DNA of 64,000 nucleotides, from the NCBI GenBank assembly GCA_025766275.1, contig JAFKAC010000054.1:124001-188000 (forward strand), in the 5' to 3' direction. Shown here one piece after another: positions 22,100 to 33,625 of the stretch. Below the pieces are notes generated by a model. That model saw nothing but the letters and a program-made list of their open reading frames with translations, did no database searches and was not told the origin of the DNA. The translations under genes were made by a program, and so were the position numbers. The stretch's first letter is position 1; every line of letters starts with the position of its first letter. This DNA comes from Lactarius indigo. Lineage: Eukaryota > Basidiomycota > Agaricomycetes > Russulales > Russulaceae.

Positions 22100-23185
22100 A
22101 GACATACCTAGGAGAGGACTGCCCAGAGGAGGACCACCCAGAGGAGGACTACCCACCAGCGGGGGACATGTGAGTGAAAAACTGACAGGTGAGCCCCCAT
22201 CTATATTTGATGGAGACAGAACTAAAGTGGACTCATTCCTAACACAATGGCATGTTTACTGGGGAATGAATCTCAACACCCTGGTCATGAGGAACAATTA
22301 TCAACAGTCACTCCTCTTCCTCTCTTACATCAAAGGGACCACTGTCAGCGAATGGGTATTGCCCTACCTCAAATGGCTGAATCGACAAATACAATGAGGA
22401 ATAGATCAACATACACATGCCCTATGGGATGGGGTTGCAGATGGTTTCAACCAAAGGTTCGTAAACATGCTTGAAAAAGAACAGGCTCAAGCGCTTTTAC
22501 AAAAAAGGGTTGAAGATGGTTGATGGGGATATCGACAAATATATCAATGAATTTGAAGAAGCAGCACAAAAGGCTGGATATCAGCTTAACGATCCCCAGA
22601 CCATTGACCTCTTCACCAATGGAATACCCAAGAAATTGTACAAATGAGCCTACAACCTCAATGAACTGGAGACATTTGATGAATGGAAGCAAGCTGTACT
22701 CCAAAGACAGAAAAACTACATCCACATGTGCATGCAACTTGACGACTACAAGGAAACCCTGAAGAAGAATAAGACCAGCAATGCTGGATGGACTATCCCT
22801 CAAAACCTCACCAACCCCTGTACACTGGCCTGCCACCATTTCCACCAAGAGGAGGACCAGGAGCTCAAGGAAGGGGTAGAGGGGGGTCCTGACGGGATCT
22901 AAGGACAGTACTATATTTCAACTGCAATATGCTGGGACACCTCTCATGCACTTGTCTAAATCACAGGCAGCCACGACAGTGGCAGCAGAGTGCCAGAAAA
23001 GCTGGCCCATTGAGTGTGAGAGCCACCAAAATGGACTATTACACCCAAGAAACACCACTGGCCCAATTACAGGCCACATCAACAAACAAAACTGCCAAAG
23101 AATGAGCCAAAGAATGGCTGACTGGAGTAGCAAATGCCTCAGACAAGGTGAAGGACCTGATACTGCAGGATTTATGGGGAAAAGA

Positions 23186-23192
23186 GGGTTTT
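23186..23192 (+). promoter_or_regulatory. Candidate -1 frameshift site, Ty3-3
   Basis: G GGT TTT in the gag frame, three codons before the gag TGA. The -1 frame leads to LNPLAWLR and, after removal of the hAT, into the protease. Confidence 0.6.
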
Positions 23193-23569
23193 TGGAGCAC
23201 CTGAACCCATTGGCCTGGCTGAGGGTAGTGTTGCCGTGGCTCGGCTCAGCTTGGCTTGGCTCAGCTAAGCACAGCTCGACCAAAAAAGGACGAGCTGAGC
23301 TGAGCCATTCCAAATTGAGCTGGCTCAAGCTAGGCTGAGCCGGCTCAAGCCACCCAAAAGTACGAATAGAAAATTGTACCTTTTTGGGTAGCCTGAGTCA
23401 GCCAAGCCAACGAAACCACATTGGAGGTGAGGTCTAACGCGTGTGAATTCGACCCTCAAATTGTACAGACAAGTCAAGTCCTGGGTCTGAAGATTCGAAT
23501 CCCCCCCCGTCGTCCCTCCTCTGCACAAACTGGCCAGAGGTCTGCACGCTGTCTGCGCGCTGTTCGCGT

Positions 23570-24420
23570 TGTCCGCCCGCCGACCTCTGGCCTTTTCTGT
23601 GCTCTCGCCGCCCCTCGCTTGCTCTGGTTGCCCCTTGCCGCCGCTCGCTCTCTCTGGTGGCTGCTCGTCGCCGCTCGTCACCGCTCATCGCCACTCGCCG
23701 CCCCTCGCTCGCTCTGGTCGCCGCTCGTCGCCGCTCGCCTGCTCTGGTCGCCGCTTGTCACCCCTCGCCGCCCCTTGCCTGCTCTCGTCGCCGCTCGTCG
23801 CCGCTCGCCGCCCCTCGCTCTCGTCGCCGCTCGCCGCCCCTCACTCTCGTTGCCGCCCGTCGCCGCCCATCGCCGCTCCTCTGGCCACCGCGCAGCCGTT
23901 GGTGCTGCTGCCACCACCCTCGCTGCCACCGCCACCACCGCCCTCGCGTCGCCGCTGCTCGTCGCCGCTCGCCGCCCCTCACTCTCGTCGCCGCCCGTCG
24001 CCGCCCATCGCCGCTCCTCTGGCCACCGCGCAGCCGTTGGTGCTGCTGCCACCACCCTCGCTGCCACCGCCGCCACCGCCCTCGCGTCGCCGCTGCTCGT
24101 CGCCGCTCGCCGCCCCTCACTCTCGTCGCCGCCCGTCGCCGCCCATCGCCGCTCCTCTGGCCACCGCGCAGCCGTTGGTGCCGCTGCCACCACCCTCGCT
24201 GCCACCGCCGCCACCGCCCTCGCGTCGCCGCCGCCGCCACCGCTACCACCCTCACTGCCGGCGCTGGCACCCGCCCACCTTCGGACGACCATCGGGTGCC
24301 CCTGGATGCCTCGGACACCCTCGGAAGGCCCTCGGACACCCTCGGACACCCTCGGACACCCTCGGACAGCCCTCGTGCACCCTCCTCTTGCCCCTCCACA
24401 CCCCCCTTTCTCTTCCCACC
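23570..24420. repeat. GC-rich CGCCGCTCG array with three 138-bp repeats
   Basis: Codon-like CCG/TCG/CTC repeats fill 23570-23830. Then a 138-bp unit (with CCGCGCAGCCGTTGG at 23889, 24027 and 24165 or so) is repeated three times to about 24240, followed by short CTCGGACAC repeats at 24300-24370. Long frames on all strands result from the absence of stops in the repeat and are not convincing genes. Confidence 0.8.
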
Positions 24421-24537
24421 CCCTTTCCCCTCTCTGGCCACCCCAGGTGAGTCGCACAGGTCCCCTACTTTTATGTAGTTCATTCCTAGGTACAAATACA
24501 TGTATATAGCCTTGTTGCAAATAAAATTCTCTTTAAA

Positions 24538-27500
24538 CTACTGCTCACTAATGCCCCTGAGATAAGCCCTCAAGTCCTCAACTGGTCTGACTGCCTCCAT
24601 TCCCTCCAGCTCTTCCATTTCATCCTTCTCTCCAAGCCCTTCAGTAAAATTGAGTTCCCTTTTATACTTTGCCTGGAACTTGAGTATCTGTATGGCTTCC
24701 ATGCTGCCTGGCTTAAGGCGGTTCCTCCTGGCTCTAGCTGTCTCCTTGCTTGCTGAGAAGACACACTCACATGGGACTGAAGTGGCTTGAATGGGGAGTA
24801 AGTCCATGGCAAGCTTGAAGAGTGTTGGCCACTTTTTCTGGTGTTCCTGCCATTCCAACTACTGTCAGTACTCCCTAACAAAATGAACCATTCTACATAC
24901 CTGCCAGAACTCAAGAATATTGGCATATTTGACTGGGGCTGCTAGATAGTCATCAACTTCACCTTCTAAGGTATTTGCCTGTGGTCTGTAGACAGGCATT
25001 GGGCCAATACCAAGGTTTGCCAAAGTGGCCTGCATGCCACCAAATGGTTCAGGGGGTGGAGGGGGTACAGTTGATCTAGTAGGGGCTCTAGATGGTGTGT
25101 ACAATGGTCTGAGCTACTTAGAATTTTAGTTTTAGAGTAGCATGATAAAATTAAAAGCACTCACTGCATCAAGGAGGTGGCGCTTTACTGCTTCAGAAAC
25201 ATTTGATTGGTAGTGTTGCTTGAACCATTCAAGCTTTGTCAAAGGGTTAAGAACTGTTTACATGAGATGAGAAATTATGCAGAATATTAAGACAGCCACT
25301 CACCCATTGAAAGCTGATATACTGGAAGGTCAAGGGCCTGGATAGAATATGGAACTATCTTCTCTGAAGCTTTTCCAATAATAAGACCAATGTCCTGTCT
25401 CTCAGTCTCCAAGGTATTTGCCAAGTCATTCAGGGTTTTTAAAAAGCCCTCAAATGCAGCAACTGTGCCACAAAGTGTTGGCGTCTTCTCATAAGAAAGT
25501 GATTGCTGATACCAGAAGGGGATCTAATAAATAAATTAATAGACAATCAGAGAGAGAAAATGTCTGCACACCTGAAGAATTCTCTGAAGTCCCCCAAGGA
25601 CCCTCCAATCTTCCTCATTTAATGGGTCTGGCCCTCCCTCCTGAGTAAACCTATCAATTGCCTAACTAAAAGTTAGCATTAGAATTTATTAAATGGCTTA
25701 AAAAATACCTCTCTCAAAATAAATGCCCTCTTGATCATTAAATAGGCAGAGGACCACCTGGTCTCCACATCAAGAATTAATTGCAAAGGAGGCACATTTG
25801 ACTCCTTTGCAATTGTAGAAAATATATCACGCCTTCGTGATGAGTTGCGGATCTATTATAAATAAATTAGAAAAAAAAAAAAAAAAGAAAAAACTCGGAA
25901 AAAGAAACAAGAAAAAGAAAAAGAAAAAGAAAAAGAAAAAGAAAAAGAAAAAGAAAAAGAAAAAGAAAAAGAAAAAGAAAAAGAAAAAGAAAAAGAAAAA
26001 GAAAAAGAAAAAGAAAAAGAAAAAGAAAAAGAAAAAAGACAAAAAAACTCGAAAAAAAGAAGGGAAAAAGAAGAAAAAAAAGAAAAAAAAAAAGAAAAGG
26101 CTCACATAAACAATAATTTGCTGAAGCCTTTTAACTTGGTCAAAACCAAGTTCAACTGCTTCCTCAAGCATTGCCTTGCATGCAAGATTTACAATATGGG
26201 AAAAGCATCTAAAAAGTGTTAGCAAAAAAATATTAAATAGTTTGACACTTACCTGATGTGGCGCTGCTCTGCAGAAAACCCAGTATTAGGATATTGCTTC
26301 TTTAACTGAGTTTCTAGTGCCTCCATCATAGAGCTGTTGTTGGATGCATTATCTGTTGTTATCCAACCAATCTTTATTTAAAAAAAATTAATTAGTCGAA
26401 ATTTATATATAAAATGAAGTAGACATTACCTTTCTTTCAAGCCCCATCCTAGTAATGATAAAATGAAAGACCTCAGCTAACCTCTCTCCAGTGTGGGACC
26501 CAGGAAAATAGACAAATCCAATAAGGTCAGCTCTAAGGGTTAGCTTTTGCTGGCCATCTTGAGTCTGGATCTGCTCCAGCCAGTGAGCAGTAACAGCCAT
26601 GTATGGCTTGAGGTCAGGGTCTGTCCACATGTCTGTGGTAAAAGAGACCCTCCCAAGGCAGCTTGTCTAAATAGAAGTTAGCCCTCAAGCACTAAGATAT
26701 AATAATAAAATATTACCTGAATATGCTGAGACAAATTGTGGAGTGCCTCTGTACAGTTCTCCACAATGCGCTTCTGCATAGTGGTCCTGTGAGGGATGTC
26801 TGCATCACTCAGCTCAGGGCGGAGTAGGAGACACAGGTGGCGGAACTCTGGTCTCTCCACAATCATCATAGGCTAAAAAAAAAAAAAAAAAACATTAAAT
26901 AGGGAAAAAAAATTAAAATTAAATAAAAAACCTGATCTGTGGCAACAATAAATTGCACAAGGCCATCTAAAAAGTTGTCTTGAGTGAAGGGAGTGCGGCG
27001 CCTAGCTTGATGCTCTACAGGAACTCCAGTAACTCTTGCAACAGCTTCTTCTCCCTCTTTACCTCTCAGCTCAATTTTGAGTCTTTGGCACTCTGTAACC
27101 CACTCATCTGCATGGTGATTGAGCAGATGGGACCGCAGAGGACCTGTTGCAGTAGTGGAGCGATATGAGTGTACTTTGATGGACGCATCCTCTTGATGAA
27201 GTATCCTATAAAAATAATTTTTAGAAATAAAAATAAAAATAAGAATAAAAAACTCACAAGCAAAACTTGCACTGTTTCTTCCCATCAACAGCCTGAAAAA
27301 ACCTCAAGGTGTCATCACCTGAGCCCAGCCTTGAACCAGCTTTTTGAGCCCTCCTTGGGCGGCGAGTTGGAGTTGGAGGGTCAGAGTTGCCTTCCTGAGG
27401 GCTATTGAAATTAGCACCACCCTCCTGAGAGCCATCTGACCCATTTCCAAGGTCAAAGTTCTCAGGTTGGGGTGAGCTAAGGCCTCCCTGTATTAAATTT

Positions 27501-27870
27501 GTTAAAAAATGATTATAAAATTAATAAAATAGATACTCACTTGATTGGCAGCCTGAGCAGGTGAAGAACCTGCAAAGGGGTCCTCTCCCTGCTGTGAGGG
27601 TCCAGGAGGGCCACCTGAAGCTGCAGAAGAGCCTAGATTAAAGTGCACATGTCTGGCACTGGCAACTGATGTCTGAGCAGCTGTGGATGAGACTAACACA
27701 ATATGAGTGTATGGATACCATCAAAACAATGAGCACATACCATCAAGCTGAAAAGACATCTCCAAAGCACCACCAGGAAGCTCCCGCTGTTTGACCTGGC
27801 TCTTCTTGGTCTTTGGCCTTTTTGGAGTCCTCTTGGGTGTTGAAGGGGCCCTCTTCCTAGATCCAGCCAT
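24538..27870 (-). CDS. hAT transposase, 14 exons, apparently intact
   Basis: Cut-and-paste transposase acting in the nucleus on the ends of this element. Exons (minus): 27870-27741, 27692-27541, 27487-27258, 27205-26932, 26872-26717, 26666-26430, 26371-26253, 26208-26106, 25852-25709, 25661-25572, 25523-25304, 25253-25165, 25113-24901, 24858-24538. All 13 introns are GT-AG, 42-59 bp except one of 253 bp that holds a microsatellite. The exons add to 2478 nt, 825 codons plus TAG, with no frame break. Domains: a basic N-terminus (KRAPSTPKRTPKRPKTKK, likely nuclear localisation); a BED-type finger (CKFC ... HLLNHH); the RNase H-like core with FTTDMWTD, GWITTDNASNN and DVETRWSSAYLM; and the C-terminal dimerisation domain (PIQATSVPCECVFSASKE). 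The start is the first ATG at 27870. Exon edges are by eye; the exon 8 donor is the least certain. Confidence 0.87.
25870..26100. repeat. (AAAAAG)n microsatellite in hAT intron 8
   Basis: A hexanucleotide run of AAAAAG, nearly pure from about 25915 to 26035 and imperfect around it. It expands intron 8 of the transposase to 253 bp, against about 50 bp for the others. The poly-Lys and poly-Phe frames it creates are artefacts. Confidence 0.92.
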
Positions 27871-28269
27871 AGTAGACGTAGCCAAGAGTAGTACAAAAAA
27901 AAATAAAAGAAGCAAGCTGAAGTAGATCAGCTGAGATCAGGCAGAGATGAGGAGAGATGAGACTGTAGCAGACAGCAGGAGCCGAGACGAGAGCGTGGGA
28001 ATGCGCGTCGTACATGTGGTGGCTGCGAAAATTCCTTGCCCTTGCATTGCGCAACTCGCGTTCGTGCTCGCGAGCACCACTGGCACAGGTTTACGACCCA
28101 CCCTCTCTCTTGGCCACAAAGTAAGTACTTCTCTTTTTTTTTGCCTGGCTCACTGACTCGCCCACACGCGCCCTCGCAGGTAACAAGGCAGCGGCAGGAC
28201 CTGCCCTGCGATAGCCACGCCCCGAACCCCCAAGCCCCCAAGGCAGCCACGGCGATGGCGCCAGCCCTG

Positions 28270-29645
28270 GGGTGCGACGACCGCGACCGCGACCACGACC
28301 ACGACCACGACCACGACTATGACCACGACCATGACCGCAACTGCAACCACCACCACGACCACCACGACCACCACGACCACCACCGCGGCAACCGCGACCA
28401 CCACGGCGACCACGACCACCACAGCGACCACCACGGCGACCGCGACCACAACCACAACCACGATCGCAACCACGACCACGACCACGACTATGACCACGAC
28501 CGCAACCGCAACCGCAACCACGACCATGACCACCACGACCACCACCGCGGCAACCGCGACCACCACGGCGACCACGACCACCACGGCGACCACCACAGCG
28601 ACCGCAACCACGACCACGACCACGATCGCAACCACGACCACAACCACGACTACGACCACGACCACAACTGCAACCGCAACCACGACCACGATGACCACGA
28701 CCACCACCGCGGCAACCGCGACCACCACGGCGACCACGACCACCACGGCGACCGCGACCACGACCACGACCACGATCGCAACCACGACCACGACCACAAT
28801 CGCAACCACGACCACGACCTACGACCACGACCGCAACTGCAACCACCACCACGACCACCACCGCGGCAACCGCGACCACCACGGCAACCACGACCACCAC
28901 AGCGACCACCACGGCGACCGCGACCACGACCACGACCACGATCGCAACCACGACCACGACCACAACTATGACCACGACCGCAACCGCAACCGCAACCACG
29001 ACCACGACCACCACGACCACCACCGCGGCAACCGCGACCACCACGGCGACCACGACCACCACGGCGACCACCACGGTGACGGCGACCACGACCACGACCA
29101 CGATCGCAACCACGACCACGACCACGACTACGACCACGACCACAACCGCAACCGCAACCACGACCACGATGACCACGACCACCACCGCGGCAACCGCGAC
29201 CACCACGGCGACCACGACCACCACAGCGACCACCACGGCGACCGCGACCATGACCGCGGCGACCACAACCACAACCACAACCACCACCGCAGCGACCACG
29301 ACCGCAACTGCGACCACAACCACCACCGCGACCACCACCACCACCGCGGCAACCGCGATGACCATCGCGACAACCGCGACGACAACCACAACCACCACCA
29401 CCACCGCGGCGACCGCGACCACGACCGCGACGACAACCATGACCGCGGCGACCGCGATTACCACTGCGGCGACCACGACCACCACCGCGGCAACCGCGAC
29501 GACCATCGCGACGACCGCAACGACCATCGCGACGACCGCGACCACGACCACGACCACGACCACCACCGCGGCGACCACTATGACCACCACTGCGGCAACC
29601 GCGACCACCACCGCGGCGACGATGGCGATGCCTTCGACTCAGCCG
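28270..29645. repeat. T-poor GAC/CAC minisatellite in the hAT
   Basis: About 1.37 kb of CGACCACGACCAC-type sequence with extreme strand bias: C and A abundant, T almost absent on the plus strand. A higher-order block containing CACCGCGGCAACCGCGACC returns roughly every 155-175 bp (about 28380, 28550, 28705, 28858, 29020, 29185). It is open in every frame of both strands (His-Asp, Thr-Thr, Val-Ala, Gly-Arg repeats). I call it repeat DNA rather than a gene; a transcribed role is not excluded. Confidence 0.85.
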
Positions 29646-30093
29646 CACCCGGGCAGTAGATAGAAAAAAAAAATGTATTCTCTATACTATGTAGTCTACA
29701 GCAATACACATGTTTTATTTTATTTTGTCAGAGTTTGCGCAAGGTCGTCTGAGGAGACGCCAAAAAAGAGGACTTACCCACTTTTCTTCTGAGAGCCCCA
29801 GCAGACACTGGACACGCACGTTGAGCAAATATATTCCGTTTTTGGCCAGCTCATTCCTGGCTCAGCCAGGCAGAATCCATTCTCGCCCGCTCACGCGTAC
29901 TCACGAGCCGGGCGAGCCCTGCCTAATCTGGTCGTTCCTAATCGAGCCTGGCTCAGCCCAGCTCAGCCAGCTCGCGAGCCGAGCTGAGCCAATTTTGGTC
30001 CTGAGCCGATGTGTCAGCTTGGCTCGGCTCAAAACAGCTCAGCTTGGCTGGCTCAGCCGATTTGAGCCGAGCCACGGCAACACTAGCTGAGGG

Positions 30094-32597
30094 CTTTAAA
30101 TTGTAATTCTGTAATCATGACATGCTTTTGATCTCTTCGAATCCCAGTTTCGATCTGCACAAATTACCAAATGGCTGACATAAGAGCATTGGTGGACTCT
30201 GGAGCCACCAACAACTTCATAAACCCAAAGTTTGCTTCAAAAATGGGGATCAGGGTCCAACCCTTACCCCAGGCATGGAAGACATGGAATATAGACAATA
30301 TGGAAAATAAAGCTGGGTCCATCACTCACTTCTTGGACCTAGATGCCTACGCCAAAGGATACCATAGGACTATGAGGTTCCTGGTCATGGACCTCAGAAA
30401 TGAAGACATTTTCCTCAGCTACCCATGGTTGGCAACATACCAACCTACCATCAATTGGTGAGATGCAGTAATACACAAGGAAGTGATGCCGGTCATCATC
30501 AGTACTCAGGACAGTCAAGACCAACAAATTGTCATCACCTTGACCCTCACTGATGATGAAAAAGATAGGATAGTAGAAGAATTGGATGAAAAAGATGTAC
30601 ACATCTGTGCGACCACATCCACTGAGTTGGCAATTCAAGCACACAAAGGAGAAAAACAAGTCAAACTGCCAAAGGTATACCACACCTTTAAGAAGCTCTT
30701 CAGTGAGGAGGCCTCCCAACAATTTCCCCTGGCATGACTGTGGGATCACACCATTGACTTCAAACCTGGAGCTCCTACTGCCATAGACTGCAAAATCTAC
30801 CTGCTCACATAAGAAGAGGAGGGAAAACTCAAGGAGTTCCTAGACGAGAAACTTCAACAAGGGTACTTACACCCTTCCATTTCCCCATACACCTCATCTT
30901 TCTTCTTTGTTAAAAAGAAGGACAGAAAGCTACATCCCATACAGGACTATCACGTTATCAATTCACACACTGTCCAAAACCAGTACCCACTCCCGCTTAT
31001 TCAAGACCTTATTTATGACCTTAGTAATGCACACATCTACACTAAGCTCAACATTTGATGGGGGTATAACAACATTTGGATATGCAAAGGTGATCAAGAG
31101 AAGGCAGCATTCAAGACTAAGTTTGGGCTTTTTGAGCCTACAGTCATGTTCTTCAGCCTAACCAACTCACCTGCAACCTTTCAAACAATGATGAACCACA
31201 TCTATCATGACACAATTGCAAAACACGAATGAGTGGGCACAGTTATAAGGGTGTACATGGATGATATAGGCATCGCCACTTGGGAGGGATATGACTCCAA
31301 TGCTCACATCACAGCTGTTACGGATGTGCTTCATGTTGCACAGGAGAATGACCTGTACTTCAAACTCAAGAAGTGCCTCTTCCACCAACCTCAGATGGAT
31401 TGCCTGGGGGTAATCCTTGAAAAGGAGGTAACATGCATGGACCTGGTAAAAGTTCATGGCATTAAAGACTGGCTGACACCAACAAAAGTCAGGGATGTAC
31501 ACTCCTTTTTAGGCTTCTGCAACTTTTACTGCTTATTCATCCAAGGTTTCACAACCCATGCACGACTGCTAAATCAACTCACAAGGAAGGATGCTGAGTG
31601 GAAGTGGACAGAGGATGAGGAAAATGTGTTCTGAACTCTCAAATGCCTTGTTACAGAAGAACCAGTGCTGGCTCACCCCCACCTACAAGACCAATTTGAA
31701 CTAGAGGTAGATGCATCAGGATATGCAGTAGGCACTGTTCTCTTGCAAAAGAAAAGTGATGGGCGCAAGCACCCCATAGGATATTATTCAGCCATGCTGA
31801 GCAAGGCAGAACAAAACTATGACATCTATGACTTGGAACTATTAGCCATTGTCAAGGCTCTTTGGCATTGGAGGCCCTTACTTGCAGGGTCACCCCACAA
31901 AATCAAAATATTCTCAGACCATCTCAACCTCCAATACTGGAAAACCCCACAAAAGATTAGTAGAAGAGTCACCAGAGAGGTGCTGGAGTTGATGGAATAT
32001 GACTTTGAGATCCACCACATAAAGGGGAAGAACAATGGAAGAGTGGATGCCCTCTCCAGACGACCAGACTACAATCAAGGAGAGGAGGACAACCAAGGTG
32101 TAGTCGTCCTCCCCCCCAAAGTATTTGTACGAGCAGCTGATGTTGCACACACACTGGAAATACACCCGATGCTGCAACAACTGAGACGGTGACAAGATCC
32201 AAGCATTATAAAGCACTGGGTGGACACACATCAGCTAAAGAAAATAGAGGGCAAGTGGTATAAAGATGGACGCCTGGTAATTACTGGACCAACCTCAGCC
32301 TACCAAACAATTATCCATGATCATCACAACCCTCCAGTCCACAGCCATCCAGGTATCAGTCATACCTAACAAATCATAGAATGACACTACTGGTGGCCTC
32401 ACCTCTGTTGAGATGTCTATGAGTATGTCACCAGCTGCACTGAATGCCAACGCAACAAAGTCAATACTAGACTGACTCATGCCCCTCTACAACCCATCAC
32501 CCCACTAATGGACACTGCCCCATTTCATACCATAGCCCTGGACTTCATTACAAAGTTACCAATATCCCAATGCTATGATAGCATTCTAACTGTCACT
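30094..32597 (+). pseudogene. Ty3-3 pol, first part (PR, RT, RNase H, IN start), broken
   Basis: Collinear with Ty3-1 pol. The protease (30171-30461) keeps the active DSGATNNF. RT 30483-31550 has IDFKPGA, NQYPLPLI, INI-stop-WGYNN and the YMDD of VYMDDIGIA (31258). RNase H 31665-31960 has DASGYAVG and ELLAIVKALWHW. The integrase N-terminal zinc region is at 32280-32470, then the DFITKLP aspartate (about 32543). TGA codons at about 30460, 30736, 31057, 31231, 31633 and 32190 stand where Ty3-1 or motif consensus has a sense codon (mostly Arg). TAA at 30811 replaces a Gln. The frame is cut at 32605 by the tnp2 element inside TDHDCSKA. Confidence 0.87.
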
Positions 32598-32611
32598 GAT
32601 CATGCTCAGTA

Positions 32612-33520
32612 AAAAAGAAAAGTCACACAAAGTCACACAAAGTCAGCTCAAAGTCAATGACTTTTCACTTGACTGATGTCCTATTTTAGCGACTTCAAAA
32701 GTCAGGAAAAAGTCACAAAAAAGTCAGTCTAAGGTCAATGTATAGTCACTTGGTAGTCAATGACTTTTCATTGACTTTTTGTTGACTGATGTCCTATTTT
32801 TTCGACTTTGAATTGACTGCTGAAGTCAAGTGCAAGTCATTAAAAAGTCAACAAAAAGTCATTGAAAAGTCACTGTAAGTCATTGACTTTTCATTGACTT
32901 TTTGTTGACTGATGTCCTATTTTTTCGACTTTGAATTGACTGCTGAAGTCAAGTGCAAGTCATTAAAAAGTCAACAAAAAGTCATTGAAAAGTCACTGTA
33001 AGTCATTGACTTTTCATTGACTTTTTGTTGACTGATGTCCTATTTTTTCGACTTTGAACTGACTGCCGAAGTCAAGCACAAGTCATTACAAAGTCAACAA
33101 AAAGTCAATGAAAAGTCACTGACTTACAGCGACTTTCCATTGACTTTTTGTTGACTAAGGAAGTCAAGCTCCAGTCATTCAAAAGTCAACAAAAAGTCAT
33201 TGACTAAGAACTGACTTTGTTTGACTTTTAATTGACTTTTCAAAGTCAATTGGCAGTCAACAAAAAAAGTCGCACAAAAGTCAACAAAAAGTCAATGACT
33301 TTTTATTGACTATGGAAGTCAATTTCCAGTCATTCAAAAGTCAATAAAAAGTCGTTGACTAAGAACTGACTTTGTTTGACTTTTAATTGACTTTCAAAGT
33401 CAATTAACAGTCAACATAAAAGTCACACAAAAGTCACACAAAAGTCGAACAAAAGTCACCAATATTATTGACTACAGACTGACTTTTAGCTGACTTTGGG
33501 AGTCAGTTTAAAGTCACACA
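32612..33520. repeat. Left subterminal TGACT/AGTCA repeats of the tnp2 element
   Basis: Dense AAAAGTCA and TGACTTTT motifs in both orientations, with longer duplicated blocks (for example GACTGATGTCCTATTTTTTCG at about 32783, 32906 and 33029, a period near 123 bp). The motif GACTGATGTCCTATTTTAGC recurs as a direct copy near the right end (43174). CACTA-type elements carry transposase-binding subterminal repeats in this position; binding here is an inference. No gene. Confidence 0.85.
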
Positions 33521-33625
33521 TTAATCACGTGAGAAATTCCGACAGCAAAAAAAGATATATTTTTTTTGTGACAAACAGGCCCACCGCCGCGAACAATACG
33601 AGAGCTTTGATTTAAAAGATGGGCG

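Larger units (their letters stand above)
20740..23207 (+). pseudogene. Ty3-3 gag, broken
   Basis: The N-terminal region (20901-21347) is well kept: WNPIDHRWDVVRPAGRNYQC, a Glu-rich stretch, IEQYTIQQAEFLH and EVIHIRSPAAEM, ending in a stop after NPETGV. Solo LTR-G splits the Gly/Pro linker. The capsid at 22150-22397 (GEPPSIFDGDRTKVDSF, GMNLNTLVMR) ends in the same RQIQ-TGA as Ty3-1. The later capsid (KMVDGDIDKYINEFEEA) needs a frameshift near 22505. A knuckle remnant near 22920 lacks its first Cys. The frame ends with TGA at 23201-23203 after the GGGTTTT heptamer (23186-23192). Confidence 0.82.
23226..30085 (-). mobile_element. Complete hAT transposon, TSD GCTGAGGG
   Basis: 6.86 kb starting TAGTGTTGCCGTGGCTCGG and ending with the complement of that sequence (23 bp perfect inverted repeat by eye). 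It is flanked by the 8-bp TSD GCTGAGGG at 23218-23225 and 30086-30093. GGCTCAGC-type subterminal motifs crowd both ends, in both orientations. It contains a 14-exon transposase gene (24538-27870, minus) and two GC-rich repeat arrays (23570-24420 and 28270-29645). It is inserted at the gag-pol junction of Ty3-3. Perfect TSD, intact ends and an open transposase frame suggest a young and possibly autonomous copy. Confidence 0.93.

Noticed and set aside
23455..23510. Possible tRNA-derived SINE (AGATTCGAATCC motif) near the hAT left end
   Set aside because: Only a B-box-like motif is present, with no A box or tail; it lies inside the hAT.
23421..24520. Long Arg/Ser/Pro-rich frames in the GC-rich array of the hAT
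   Set aside because: Low-complexity repeat open on both strands; the transposase gene and TIRs explain the element without them.
25837..26225. Poly-Lys or poly-Phe protein
   Set aside because: It is the (AAAAAG)n microsatellite within a transposase intron.
28091..29659. Very long open frames (over 400 codons) on both strands with Val/Ala, Thr, His/Asp or Gly/Arg repeats
   Set aside because: They exist in all frames because the minisatellite has almost no T on one strand and so no stop codons; no start context, splice structure or non-repeat domain supports a gene.
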